Assembly (NCBI GenBank): GCA_963851105.1
Contig: CAWKNP010000001.1
Span: forward strand, 42,769-106,768
From: DATARN01 sp963851105
GTDB taxonomy: Bacteria > Actinomycetota > Acidimicrobiia > Acidimicrobiales > Palsa-688
Length of the DNA stretch: 64,000 nucleotides
Reading direction: 5' to 3'
The number at the start of each line of letters is the position of its first letter. The first letter of the stretch is position 1. A program made the position numbers and the translations under genes. The notes beneath the pieces are model-generated. The model was not told the origin of the DNA. It saw only the letters and a program-made list of their open reading frames with translations, and made no database searches. This document shows, piece after piece, positions 35,915-43,212 of this stretch.

Positions 35915-36514
35915 GTGGCCGGCCCCCGGATCGGGGTCCTCGGAGGGACGTTCGATCCGGTCCACGTGGGCCATCTTGTGGCCGCGGTCAACGCCCGCTC
36001 GGCGTTGCACCTCGACAAGGTGATCTTGATGGTGGCCAACATCCCGTGGCAGAAGGCGGGGCAACGCACCCTGACCTCGGCCGAGGACCGCTTCGCCATC
36101 GTCGAGGCGGCGGTCGGCGACGTCGAAGGCCTCGAAGCGGGGCGCCTCGAGATCGACCACGGCGGCACCTCGTACACCGCCGACACCCTGGCAACGCTCG
36201 CGGCCGCCGACCCCGACGCCGAGCTGTTCCTGATCGTCGGCTGGGACGTGGCCGCCGAGCTCACTACCTGGGAACGATGGCAGGGGATCCAGGGGCTGGC
36301 CACGTTGGTGGTGGTCAACCGGCCCGGCGCCGGCCGCCCTGCGGGCCTCGACGACGCCGGGTGGCGGGTCGAGGAAGTGACGGTGCCCAACCTCGAGATC
36401 TCGAGCACGGACCTGCGGGAACGGGCGGCCACCGGCCGTCCGCTCGACTACCTCATGCCGGTGGCGGCGGTGCACTGCTTACGGGCGCGTGGTCTGTACG
36501 CTGCTGACAGATGA
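35915..36514 (+). CDS. nadD: Nicotinate-nucleotide adenylyltransferase
   Basis: NadD adenylates nicotinate mononucleotide in NAD synthesis. The 199-residue protein has GVLGGTFDPVHVGHL (nucleotidyltransferase HxGH motif), SAEDRFAIVEAA, and ISSTDLRERAATG near the end. GTG 35915 follows the LLM stop by five bases. Its end overlaps the next gene by four bases (ATGA). Confidence 0.95.
   Translation: MAGPRIGVLGGTFDPVHVGHLVAAVNARSALHLDKVILMVANIPWQKAGQRTLTSAEDRFAIVEAAVGDVEGLEAGRLEIDHGGTSYTADTLATLAAADPDAELFLIVGWDVAAELTTWERWQGIQGLATLVVVNRPGAGRPAGLDDAGWRVEEVTVPNLEISSTDLRERAATGRPLDYLMPVAAVHCLRARGLYAADR
36497..36502 (+). promoter_or_regulatory. -10 box (TACGCT) inside the end of nadD
   Basis: TACGCT lies eight bases before ATG 36511, inside the nadD coding end. 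It could give the small membrane protein and rsfS their own leaderless transcript in addition to coupling with nadD. Confidence 0.4.
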
Positions 36515-36777
36515 CCACCGTCCCCCAGGTGCGGCCCGAGGCGATAGCCCTTCCCCTGGTGGGGACTGGCGAGCGCCAGCGCCGGCGCCAGGAGCGGCGG
36601 CGCCTCGGCCGCCAGCAAATGCTGGTGGTGCTGCTCATGGTCGCGGCCCTCGTGGTGACCGTCGCCGTCCTGGCGCAGCAATGGCTGGCCACCGGCGTCG
36701 CGGGCGGCGGAAATCAAGGGCTGCACCCAGCCCGAACAGGCATTCTGATACGCGCCAACCAAGGAGAGATGACATGA
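36511..36777 (+). CDS. Small single-pass membrane protein between nadD and rsfS
   Basis: The 88-residue protein has an arginine-rich stretch (RQRRRQERRRLGRQQ) then one membrane helix (MLVVLLMVAALVVTVAVLA, about residues 37-55), and a short outside tail. I recognise no family. In many actinobacteria the nadD-rsfS gap holds an LCP-type protein; here only this small one is found. It overlaps nadD by four bases. Confidence 0.7.
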   Translation: MTTVPQVRPEAIALPLVGTGERQRRRQERRRLGRQQMLVVLLMVAALVVTVAVLAQQWLATGVAGGGNQGLHPARTGILIRANQGEMT

Positions 36778-36793
36778 CCCAAGCGAGTCGCCC

Positions 36794-37207
36794 GTGACCC
36801 TCCGGCCCACGATCGACGATGTGCGCCAACTGTGCGTTGTCGCGGCCCGAGCCGCCGCGGCCAAGAAGGGCGAGAACACCGTGATCCTTGCGGTCGAGCC
36901 GCTGCTCAAGATCACCGATGCCTTTGTGATCTCGAGCGGCTCCAATGCCCGGCAGGTACGCACCATCGCCGAAGAGGTCGAGGAACAGGTCAAGCAGGAC
37001 GGGGGACCGGCGCCATTGCGGATCGAGGGTCTCGACGACGCTCGGTGGGTTCTGATGGACTACGGCGATTTCGTGGTTCACGTGTTCTTGGACGAAGTGC
37101 GTACCTTCTACGACCTCGAACGGCTCTGGGCCGACGCCGAGCGCTGGGAGTTCTCCGAAGCGGGCGTCGGCGCCTCGGTGACCACCGCCGTTACTGATCG
37201 GGAATAA
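36794..37207 (+). CDS. rsfS: Ribosome silencing factor
   Basis: RsfS binds L14 of the 50S subunit and blocks subunit joining in starvation. The 137-residue protein has the RsfS/Iojap core: KKGENTVILAV, ITDAFVISSGSNARQV and DDARWVLMDYGDFVVHVF. A C-terminal extension of about 20 residues (SEAGVGASVTTAVTDRE) goes beyond the usual length. GTG 36794 gives the start VTLRPTIDD. Downstream of nadD, as in most actinobacteria. Confidence 0.94.
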   Translation: MTLRPTIDDVRQLCVVAARAAAAKKGENTVILAVEPLLKITDAFVISSGSNARQVRTIAEEVEEQVKQDGGPAPLRIEGLDDARWVLMDYGDFVVHVFLDEVRTFYDLERLWADAERWEFSEAGVGASVTTAVTDRE

Positions 37208-37246
37208 GGCCGGGAAAAAGGGACGGTCGTTGCCGGGCTTGGTTGC

Positions 37247-37252
37247 TACGTT
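37247..37252 (+). promoter_or_regulatory. -10 box (TACGTT) for the PPOX gene
   Basis: TACGTT is followed by six bases and GTG 37259 without a ribosome binding site, the same leaderless arrangement as upstream of the LLM gene. Confidence 0.45.
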
Positions 37253-37258
37253 GCCCGC

Positions 37259-37867
37259 GTGACCACCGCAGACAGCCGCGGCTACCCCCCCACGGCCCGC
37301 AGCCAGGTAAAACGTCTGGCGGAGCGAGGAAGCTACGACCGCGAGGTGGTGCACGCCATTCTCGACGAGGCGCTCATCGCCCACGTCGGTGTGTCCACGG
37401 CGGAGGGACCGCGAGTCATTCCGATGATGTTCGCCCGCGTCGGCGAGACGCTGTACCTGCACGGCTCGGTGGCTAACCGGACGTTGCGGGCGGCTGCCGG
37501 GGTGCCGGTGTGCGTGACGGTTACCCTGCTCGACGGCCTGGTGTTGGCCCGCTCGGCGTTCCACCACTCGATGAACTACCGATCGGTGGTCGTGTATGGG
37601 ACCGCGTCGGCGGTGACCGATGGCGATGAGAAGCGGACCGCCCTCGACGCCATGGTCGAGCGGGTGGCGGTCGGGCGCTCCCAGGTCGCCCGGCCCCCCA
37701 CCGAGGCCGAGTTGCGGTCCACGTCAGTTGTTTCCATCCCGCTCCTCGAAGTGTCCGCCAAAGTGCGCACCGGCGGCCCCAAGGACGACGAGGCCGACAT
37801 GACGTGGCCGGTTTGGGCCGGCGTCATTCCCCTGTCCCTGGTCGCAGCCGAGGGCGTGACCGGCTAG
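37259..37867 (+). CDS. Pyridoxamine 5'-phosphate oxidase-family flavin protein
   Basis: The 202-residue protein belongs to the PPOX/NimA-like split-barrel group: HAILDEALIAHVGVSTAEGP, PMMFARVGETLYLHGSVANR, then HHSMNYRSVVVYGTA. Members bind FMN, heme or F420 and many are nitroreductase-like. Without the partner subunit or a conserved pocket residue visible here I do not assign a reaction. GTG 37259 is used with a -10 box six bases before it. Confidence 0.88.
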   Translation: MTTADSRGYPPTARSQVKRLAERGSYDREVVHAILDEALIAHVGVSTAEGPRVIPMMFARVGETLYLHGSVANRTLRAAAGVPVCVTVTLLDGLVLARSAFHHSMNYRSVVVYGTASAVTDGDEKRTALDAMVERVAVGRSQVARPPTEAELRSTSVVSIPLLEVSAKVRTGGPKDDEADMTWPVWAGVIPLSLVAAEGVTG

Positions 37868-37985
37868 CGCTGGCGGCTGGCGCCCGGCGGTGGGAGGGGG
37901 CGTGGCGCCTGGCGGTGGGAGGGTGGCGGGCGGCCGGGGGGCGCCTGGCGGGCGGAGGGGGTTTGGCGGGGGTGCTGGAGGTTTC
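37868..37985 (+). repeat. G-rich intergenic tract with repeated GGCGCCTGGCGG-like units
   Basis: This tract contains many G-runs and repeated variants of TGGCGCCTGGCGGTGGGAGG on the plus strand. At least four runs of three or more Gs lie close together, so G-quadruplex formation is possible. It sits between two converging genes and ends just before the 31-base repeat copy B. No gene is visible. Confidence 0.6.
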
Positions 37986-38001
37986 TTCGCTTACCTGGAG
38001 C

Positions 38002-38032
38002 CATATATCGCGCCAAATGACGCTCAGATTCC
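38002..38032 (-). repeat. 31-base 3'-end motif, copy B
   Basis: On the minus strand this matches copy A (15625-15655) at 28 of 31 positions, including TGGCGCGATATATG. It starts exactly 15 bases after the stop of the AHSA1 gene, the same spacing and orientation as copy A relative to its gene. Confidence 0.75.
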
Positions 38033-38047
38033 GCTCAGGGCCGCGGT

Positions 38048-38518
38048 TCAGCTGGCCTCGGCGAGCGGACGACCCGTCTCCAGCAGCGTCTTCATGCCGC
38101 TGAGCACCATCATCCAACCTTCCCCGGAAACATGCTGGGCGGTGAGCGGCGCCGCCTCGAGGCGGTCGTGGACGACGGTGAGCAGGCAGAAACCGTCGCG
38201 CTCGTCGATCTCCCACGTGACCCGGCTCGGCTCTTCAGCCGCCGTCTCCTCGCTCCACAGGGCGTGCCAGCTGACGACCAACCGGTGGGGGGGATCGGAC
38301 TCGTAGATGACGTCGTCGCCCCACAGGGTGGTGCCGTCGGGGGCGTAGTAGCGGATCGGGGCTCCCGCCTCTCCCGTTGTCTCGACCTGAGCGCCGTGGA
38401 AGTAGCGGGCGGTGAACTCGGGCTTGGTGATGGCATCCCAGATCTCTCGGGCGGAGGCCTTGATGAAGACCCGGTAGACCTGGGTGGTGGTGGCGATTTC
38501 TGCGGCGGTTGTGGTCAT
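38048..38518 (-). CDS. AHSA1/SRPBCC-domain protein
   Basis: The 156-residue protein has the SRPBCC/AHSA1 fold pattern: VYRVFIKASAREIWDAITKP at the start, then PHRLVVSWHALW, and a C-terminal helix GWMMVLSGMKTLLETG. These proteins bind hydrophobic ligands. It overlaps the ArsR-family gene by four bases (ATGA); this ArsR-AHSA1 pairing is widespread and the AHSA1 protein may supply the ligand signal. ATG 38518 is the natural start. Confidence 0.9.
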   Translation of the reverse strand: MTTTAAEIATTTQVYRVFIKASAREIWDAITKPEFTARYFHGAQVETTGEAGAPIRYYAPDGTTLWGDDVIYESDPPHRLVVSWHALWSEETAAEEPSRVTWEIDERDGFCLLTVVHDRLEAAPLTAQHVSGEGWMMVLSGMKTLLETGRPLAEAS

Positions 38519-38841
38519 GCGGATCCCTCCAGTTGGGCCTTGAGGTCGGTGAGCGCGGCAACCCGACGCTCGGTGTATTTGTCGATCCAGCGGTTGTGGA
38601 TCAACCGGATGGGGACGGGGTTGAGGAAGTGAAGCTTTTCCCGGCCCGATCGCCGGGTGACGATGAGCCCGGCGTCTTCGAGCAGACGGAGATGCTTCAT
38701 CACGCCGAAGCGGGTCATTTCCAGTTGTCCTTCGAGCTCGGTGAGAGTCTTTCCGTCATGTTCGAAGAGCTGATCGAGCAGGTGGCGCCGCGTCGGGTCG
38801 GCCAGTGCCTTGAAGACCCGGTCGTCGTCGTCGCCCTCCAT
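38515..38841 (-). CDS. ArsR-family transcriptional regulator
   Basis: The 108-residue winged-helix regulator contains RVFKALADPTRRHLLDQLFE, TLTELEGQLEMTRFGVMKHL (recognition helix) and LHFLNPVPIRLIHNRWI. It has no cysteine metal site, so it belongs to the non-metal ArsR group associated with AHSA1 proteins. ATG 38841 is chosen over the longer frame; TATCGT lies six bases upstream. A GTGAC-N6-GTCAC inverted repeat lies next to its promoter and the divergent MFS gene. Confidence 0.9.
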   Translation of the reverse strand: MEGDDDDRVFKALADPTRRHLLDQLFEHDGKTLTELEGQLEMTRFGVMKHLRLLEDAGLIVTRRSGREKLHFLNPVPIRLIHNRWIDKYTERRVAALTDLKAQLEGSA

Positions 38842-38854
38842 ATCCCTACGATAC

Positions 38855-38870
38855 GTGACTAAAAGGTCAC
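38855..38870. promoter_or_regulatory. Inverted repeat GTGAC-N6-GTCAC, likely ArsR operator
   Basis: The repeat lies between the divergent ArsR and MFS starts, directly before the MFS ATG and 14 bases before the ArsR ATG. Binding there would cover the ArsR -10 box and the MFS start region, so it fits joint repression. Confidence 0.6.
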
Positions 38871-40184
38871 ATGTCAAGGATTCTCGTGGCGGCGAGACTC
38901 CTTCGGGTGGGCGGGGACTTCAAGCGGTTCTGGGCCGGGCAGACGATCTCGCAGCTCGGCAGCTCGTTCACGATGTTCGCCACCCCGCTGTTGGTTTTCA
39001 AGCTGACCCACTCGGCGGTGAACCTCGGGATCGCGACGGCGACCACCTTCGTGCCGTATTTGTTGTTCGGCCTGGTGATCGGGGCGTGGGTCGACCGGGT
39101 CGACCGCAAACGGATGATGGTCCTGGTCGACCTCGGCCGCGCCGCCGTCATTTCAGCGCTCCCGCTGCTGTCGGTCGCGGGCGCGCTGCAGGTCTGGCAC
39201 GTGTACGCGGTGGGATTCGCCAGCTCGGTGCTGACCATCTTCTTCGAAGCGGGGGAGTTCGCGGCCATCCCCAGCCTGGTGGACACCACCGACCTGGTCG
39301 GGGCCAACGGCAAGATCCAGGCCAGCTACTCGGCGGCCCAGGTGCTGGGGCCCCTGCTCGCCGGTTTGCTGCTGGCGCTGGTCAGCGTCGAGAAGCTGTT
39401 CGTCGTGGACGCGGCGTCGTTCGTGGTGTCGGCGCTGGCGCTGACGCTTGTGCAGGGGAGCTTCAACGATTCGATCGCCGAGGCCTCAGACGGGGGCGGC
39501 GGGGGCGGGCGTGCGACGATCCGCCAGGACGTGATGGAGGGGCTGCGGTACGTGATCGGCCACCCCGTGCTGCGGAACATCTCGGCCATGATGGCGCTGT
39601 TCAACTTCGTGGGGGTGACTTCGGCGACGCAGCTGGTTCTGTTCTCCAAGGACCGGCTGTCGGCGACCGATACCGAGGTGGGGGTGTTGTTCTCTGCGGG
39701 CAGCCTCGGAGTCGTGGTGCTCGGGCTTCTGGCCGGGCGGATACGGCGCCGGCTGCGATTCGGGCCCGCGGCGCTCGGGTCCCTCGCCCTGATCGGGGTG
39801 CTGTCGGTGGCGTTCGCCATCAATCGCATGTACTGGCTCGCCCTGTTGCTCTGGGGCCTCGCTCAAGGCCTCGGGATCTTCTTCAACATCAACACTGGAA
39901 GCCTGCGGCAGGCGATAGTGCCCAACGCCATGTTGGGCCGGGTACTGAGCATCGCGGGCTTCCTGGCGTGGGGCGCCATCCCCCTCGGCAGCCTTCTCGG
40001 CGGCTATGTCATCGGGTGGACGGGCAACATAGCCCTCGTCTATGGGGTCATCGGTGCCATCGAGTGCGTCATCGCCGCCTGGTTCTTCTTCCTGTCCCCG
40101 TTGGGCCACGCCGAGGACTACCTGCCCGGCGGCCTGCTGACGGGGGGTGCGGCGGGCGAAGCTACCGCACCGGCGGTGGCTTGA
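38871..40184 (+). CDS. MFS efflux transporter (DHA3-like)
   Basis: The 437-residue protein has about 12 membrane helices and the MFS-3 type start FKRFWAGQTISQLGSSFTMFATPLLVF, the motif A-like WVDRVDRKRMMVL, and a glycine-rich central loop (DGGGGGGRATI) between the halves. Relatives export macrolides or other drugs. The substrate is unknown. AAAGG lies five bases before ATG 38871. It is transcribed away from the ArsR gene, which probably represses it. Confidence 0.9.
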   Translation: MSRILVAARLLRVGGDFKRFWAGQTISQLGSSFTMFATPLLVFKLTHSAVNLGIATATTFVPYLLFGLVIGAWVDRVDRKRMMVLVDLGRAAVISALPLLSVAGALQVWHVYAVGFASSVLTIFFEAGEFAAIPSLVDTTDLVGANGKIQASYSAAQVLGPLLAGLLLALVSVEKLFVVDAASFVVSALALTLVQGSFNDSIAEASDGGGGGGRATIRQDVMEGLRYVIGHPVLRNISAMMALFNFVGVTSATQLVLFSKDRLSATDTEVGVLFSAGSLGVVVLGLLAGRIRRRLRFGPAALGSLALIGVLSVAFAINRMYWLALLLWGLAQGLGIFFNINTGSLRQAIVPNAMLGRVLSIAGFLAWGAIPLGSLLGGYVIGWTGNIALVYGVIGAIECVIAAWFFFLSPLGHAEDYLPGGLLTGGAAGEATAPAVA

Positions 40185-40232
40185 GGGGCGTCGGTGGTTT
40201 CCGCCGCACCCCCATCCGCACCTCCCACATCC

Positions 40233-40997
40233 CTAGAGGCCCAGCTGGCTCCAGTCCAGCGATTGGGGCGGCACGACGGTGCCGATGTCGAGCTGGACAT
40301 CGCCGTGGGCCGTCAACTGGATGTCCCTCGGGTTGCCGGTGAACGGCTGGCCGTTGACGAAGGCGGTCAGGGTCCCGATGGCGGGGCCGACCCGGCCCGA
40401 AGCCAGCGGCTGGCCCCAAACATCGAAGAACTGGCCGAGGGTGTACCGCGCCTGGCTCGGTGACTCGATGTGCATGATCCCGTCGGCGGCATGGCTGTGA
40501 AGCCAGTAGAAGCAACCACCACCGGAAACGAAGGGCCCAACCGGGGTGTTGGTCAGCTGGATTGGTGGGGCGATGCCGATGCCATAGGGGACCTGGCGGG
40601 GTTGGCCGTTGACGAACACCGTCAGGTGGGCATGGATGTGGTAAACGACCTGCTCCGACGTCTGGCACTGGATGCCGTCGATGGCCCCGGGGTAATTTGC
40701 AGTAACGACGGGGCCCAGTGGGGGGCCGTCGGGAATGGGGACGCTCTCGGGGCCCAGGCCCGGTGGCTGCTGACCGGCGACGGTGGTGGGGCCCCCCAGT
40801 GCTGTGGTCGGCGGGGCGCTACTCGTGGTGGTGGCGGCCGGATTAGTGCTGTGAGCGGCGGCGGTCGTGGTGGTCGTGGCTTTGGGGACGGCGCTGCCGC
40901 AGCCCGCGAGGGCCAGGACCAACGCAGCCGCCAGGCCGCCCCAATGGCGGCCGGAGGTCCGGCGGGCGGCGATGGGAGCCGAGCGGGATCTGGTCAC
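40233..40997 (-). CDS. Lipoprotein with HIHAHL repeat-like domain
   Basis: The N-terminus has a twin-arginine-rich start, a hydrophobic stretch and a lipobox (VLALAGC), so the protein is likely lipid-anchored. A Thr/Ala-rich linker follows. The body contains VVYHIHAHLTVFVNGQP and FYWLHSHAADGIMHIESP, two histidine-rich patches that could bind metal, and two FVNGQP repeats. I know no function for this type. GTG 40997 gives a good signal peptide; the longer frame starts at a TTG (41066). Confidence 0.75.
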   Translation of the reverse strand: MTRSRSAPIAARRTSGRHWGGLAAALVLALAGCGSAVPKATTTTTAAAHSTNPAATTTSSAPPTTALGGPTTVAGQQPPGLGPESVPIPDGPPLGPVVTANYPGAIDGIQCQTSEQVVYHIHAHLTVFVNGQPRQVPYGIGIAPPIQLTNTPVGPFVSGGGCFYWLHSHAADGIMHIESPSQARYTLGQFFDVWGQPLASGRVGPAIGTLTAFVNGQPFTGNPRDIQLTAHGDVQLDIGTVVPPQSLDWSQLGL

Positions 40998-41149
40998 GGT
41001 GTGCTCAGTCTGGCGGACCGGGGCACGGGGCGTCGGAGCCGAGGGCGACGCCGAAGCCACGGCCAACGCCCCTCGGCAGGCCTGCTGGCCGATGGCGGCG
41101 AAGCCGAATCCAGAGCATTTGCCGGGATCCGGTCACACGCCGCGGCGAA

Positions 41150-41178
41150 GGCGCCTCAGACTCAGAGTCTGAGGCGCC
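41150..41178 (-). terminator. Perfect 13-base hairpin after the secreted protein gene
   Basis: GGCGCCTCAGACT (41150-41162) pairs perfectly with 41166-41178 around a three-base loop. It begins 26 bases after the stop of the upstream minus-strand gene. No U-tract follows, which is common for actinobacterial terminators. Confidence 0.75.
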
Positions 41179-41203
41179 AGGGCCTGGCCGAAAGGCGAAT
41201 GGA

Positions 41204-41776
41204 CTAGGAGCCGGAAGAGACGACGGTGAACGGCTCGCATGCGCTACTGGCCTGCGGGTTGGTGTCGTCCCCGGTGTAGAACGCCGCGAAGGCGTAGGTA
41301 CCCGCATGGGTCGGGATGAACGTGGCCGACCTGTAGCTGCCGTTGCCGTGGACGTTCGCGGGCGGCGGAACCGGGGTGCCGGGGCCCGAGTTCAAGCAGG
41401 TGTGGCCTTCCTCCACCTGCCACACGGTGAAGCCGATCTGTCCCGTGGGATTGAAAGCCCCACTGAGGTGGGCGGTGTCATGAATCGCCTGACCGACCAT
41501 CACCGAATTAGAGGAGACGGTAGTGGTGAGCCTCTCGTCGAGAGGGCACCCGGCGTCATGCAACGTGATGATCTCGGCGTTGATGAGTGCCTGGTGCCCG
41601 GGACCGGTCCGGGGACCGTTGGCAATTGCGGTGTCGAGGCCTTCGTCTAGGGCGGCGCAACGAGATGGCGTGGTGGCGGCCTTCGCTGTGGCTGTCTTCG
41701 TGAACCCCGCAGCACCGGCTGACATCACAAGACCGACTGTCATGAGCGCGAGCAAGCTGTTCCTGACTGTTCTCAT
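41204..41776 (-). CDS. Secreted protein, unknown function
   Basis: The 190-residue product has a signal peptide (SLLALMTVGLVMSAGAAG), a helical segment with paired cysteines (SRCAALDEGLD, DAGCPLDERL) and a C-terminal Ig-like part (HDTAHLSGAF, GTYAFAAFYTGDDTNP), close to bacterial Ig repeats that follow the pattern of adding structure to surface proteins. Start ATG 41776 has AGGGGG seven bases upstream. No enzymatic motif is seen. Confidence 0.72.
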   Translation of the reverse strand: MRTVRNSLLALMTVGLVMSAGAAGFTKTATAKAATTPSRCAALDEGLDTAIANGPRTGPGHQALINAEIITLHDAGCPLDERLTTTVSSNSVMVGQAIHDTAHLSGAFNPTGQIGFTVWQVEEGHTCLNSGPGTPVPPPANVHGNGSYRSATFIPTHAGTYAFAAFYTGDDTNPQASSACEPFTVVSSGS

Positions 41777-42253
41777 ACGTAACCCCCTGTTTCCGCCGAC
41801 TTGGTGGGGTATCAAGTATCCGCAGGCAAGTTGGCCTAAACGGCGTTGCGAAGATTTGTACTTTTGGTGACCGGCGATAGTGCAAATGCCCCAAAACCGA
41901 CACTCCGGCTTGTTTCGCCATCTGGAGACTATCGACGACGAGCTGTGTCGAAGCTGGTACGCCACCACGGCGTGTCGGTAGTCGGCGTCGGTCCCCGCTT
42001 GCCGAGGGTTGAAAATAGGGGTCAGATATTCTTTTGCACCGGAATCTGGTTGGTACCCACTTGGGTTGGGACAAATGAGGTGACCTTTTTCCGGGATCAA
42101 AACAGTCACGAAATTGCCGGATAGCAGGTGACATTGAGCGCGAATAATGTGAATGGCGGGCGTCCCTCGTCCTTGCTGGATGTCGCCCATGGACATTCAG
42201 GTGAATTTCGTTCAGTTTGTGCCGGTGGCTGCCGTTGACGAAGGCGGTCAGCC
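41777..42253. other. Intergenic stretch, no convincing gene
   Basis: This 477-base stretch is visibly less GC-rich than its surroundings and contains the promoter region of the secreted protein gene. Open frames in it have no recognisable protein character. Confidence 0.6.
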
Positions 42254-42570
42254 TTGGATGCCGCGACCCCTCCGGGGTCCGGGAACTCGCCTCACGGCTC
42301 GACCGCCACTGTTGGTGCGACGCCGTGGGTCGGTGACTCGGACTGCCAGGACCTCAACCTCGACAAGGCTGTCAACGAGGTCGTGTCGAAGCAACTGGCC
42401 CAGATCGTGACCAACTCCTACGGCGACCGGGGCGAGGACATTCCGGCAGGGCTGATCACTGCCTTCCAGCACATCGCCATCCACGCCACGCGGGGGATCG
42501 GCCTGTACTTCTCCTCGGGTGACAGCGGCCACGAGGCCGCCAACCTCAACGGTGTCCGAACAGCCGGCGT
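42254..42570 (+). pseudogene. Sedolisin (S53 peptidase) fragment
   Basis: The frame encodes a piece of a kumamolisin-type serine-carboxyl peptidase: DLNLDKAVNEVVSKQLAQIV, TNSYGDRGED, then HATRGIGLYFSSGDSGHEAA, the core region around the oxyanion Asp. There is no signal peptide, propeptide or catalytic SGTS end, and after NLNGVRT the sequence turns into repetitive GC-rich DNA. It is therefore a remnant of a gene of some 500 residues. The flanking DNA up to 42780 has repeated GCTAAGGCG units. Confidence 0.75.
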
Positions 42571-42813
42571 CGCGAGGCGCTGGCTGTTCGTCTTCGCCGG
42601 CCCGTATCCAACCCGCCCCCCGCCTAAGGCGGCTCCGCCGCCCCCAGGCCACCATGGCGCCCTCAGGCCGCCACGCCCGCTAAGGCGTCCTGTCGCGCTA
42701 AGGCGGTCCTGCCGTCCCAGGACCATGGAAATAGGCATTTCGCACGATGTGCCGCCCCTCCTTAGGCCCCCAAAATGGTCCTGACGCCGGATTTCTGGCA
42801 AGGAGGACCCACC

Positions 42814-43023
42814 ATGTTGACATCGTTCGAACCATTCGTGGACGCAGAGATAACGTACCGTCGTGAGCGGGTCATCGCCGATTTCCCCCACCGCGACCAC
42901 AGGCCCCACCGGCACATTGGCCGCATGCTCCGGGGAATTCCGCAGTGGCGGAGCCGGCACCACGGACAGACGACCCAGATTGCGGGACGGCGGTCAGCCA
43001 CAGGCATCACCCACGCCGCCTGA
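42814..43023 (+). CDS. Small basic protein upstream of the LuxR regulator
   Basis: The 69-residue product begins MLTSFEPFVDAEITYRRERV and becomes very rich in Arg and His. A strong AAGGAGG stands before ATG 42814. I recognise no family; short proteins with a DAEIxYRRER start are common in actinobacteria and of unknown function. The end runs into the tandem repeat region. Confidence 0.55.
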   Translation: MLTSFEPFVDAEITYRRERVIADFPHRDHRPHRHIGRMLRGIPQWRSRHHGQTTQIAGRRSATGITHAA

Positions 43024-43061
43024 ACCCGACCGGCGGCAGCGCGGCCAATGCAGGCTGCCGT

Positions 43062-43166
43062 GCCGGCAGGCCCGGTTGCTTCGCCGGCAGGCCCGACCGC
43101 TTCGCCGGCAGGCCCGACCGCTTCGCCGGCAGGCCCGGTTGCTGCGCCGGCAGGGCCGGCCGCAGT
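43062..43166 (+). repeat. Five tandem 21-base repeats
   Basis: Units start at 43062, 43083, 43104, 43125 and 43146, each beginning GCCGGCAGG and differing at a few positions. The period is a multiple of three, so the frame of the downstream gene is kept open as PAGPTAS-like heptads. They lie 34 bases upstream of the -10 box of the LuxR gene, so I treat them as non-coding. Confidence 0.85.
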
Positions 43167-43199
43167 GCCGATGCCGTCGTGCCTCACCGCTCGGCTCGC

Positions 43200-43205
43200 C
43201 ATAAT
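43200..43205 (+). promoter_or_regulatory. -10 box (CATAAT) for the AAA-LuxR regulator
   Basis: CATAAT is followed by seven bases and GTG 43213. This is the best -10 match in the window and decides the start of the long regulator against the upstream ATG 43048. Confidence 0.6.
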
Positions 43206-43212
43206 GACGGGC

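Noticed and set aside
43062..43166. Possible CRISPR array
   Set aside because: A 21-base period without spacers is a simple tandem repeat.
43048..43212. N-terminal extension of the LuxR-type regulator through the 21-base repeats
   Set aside because: The frame is open, but the CATAAT box seven bases before GTG 43213 and the natural domain start SPIIGR favour the shorter protein.
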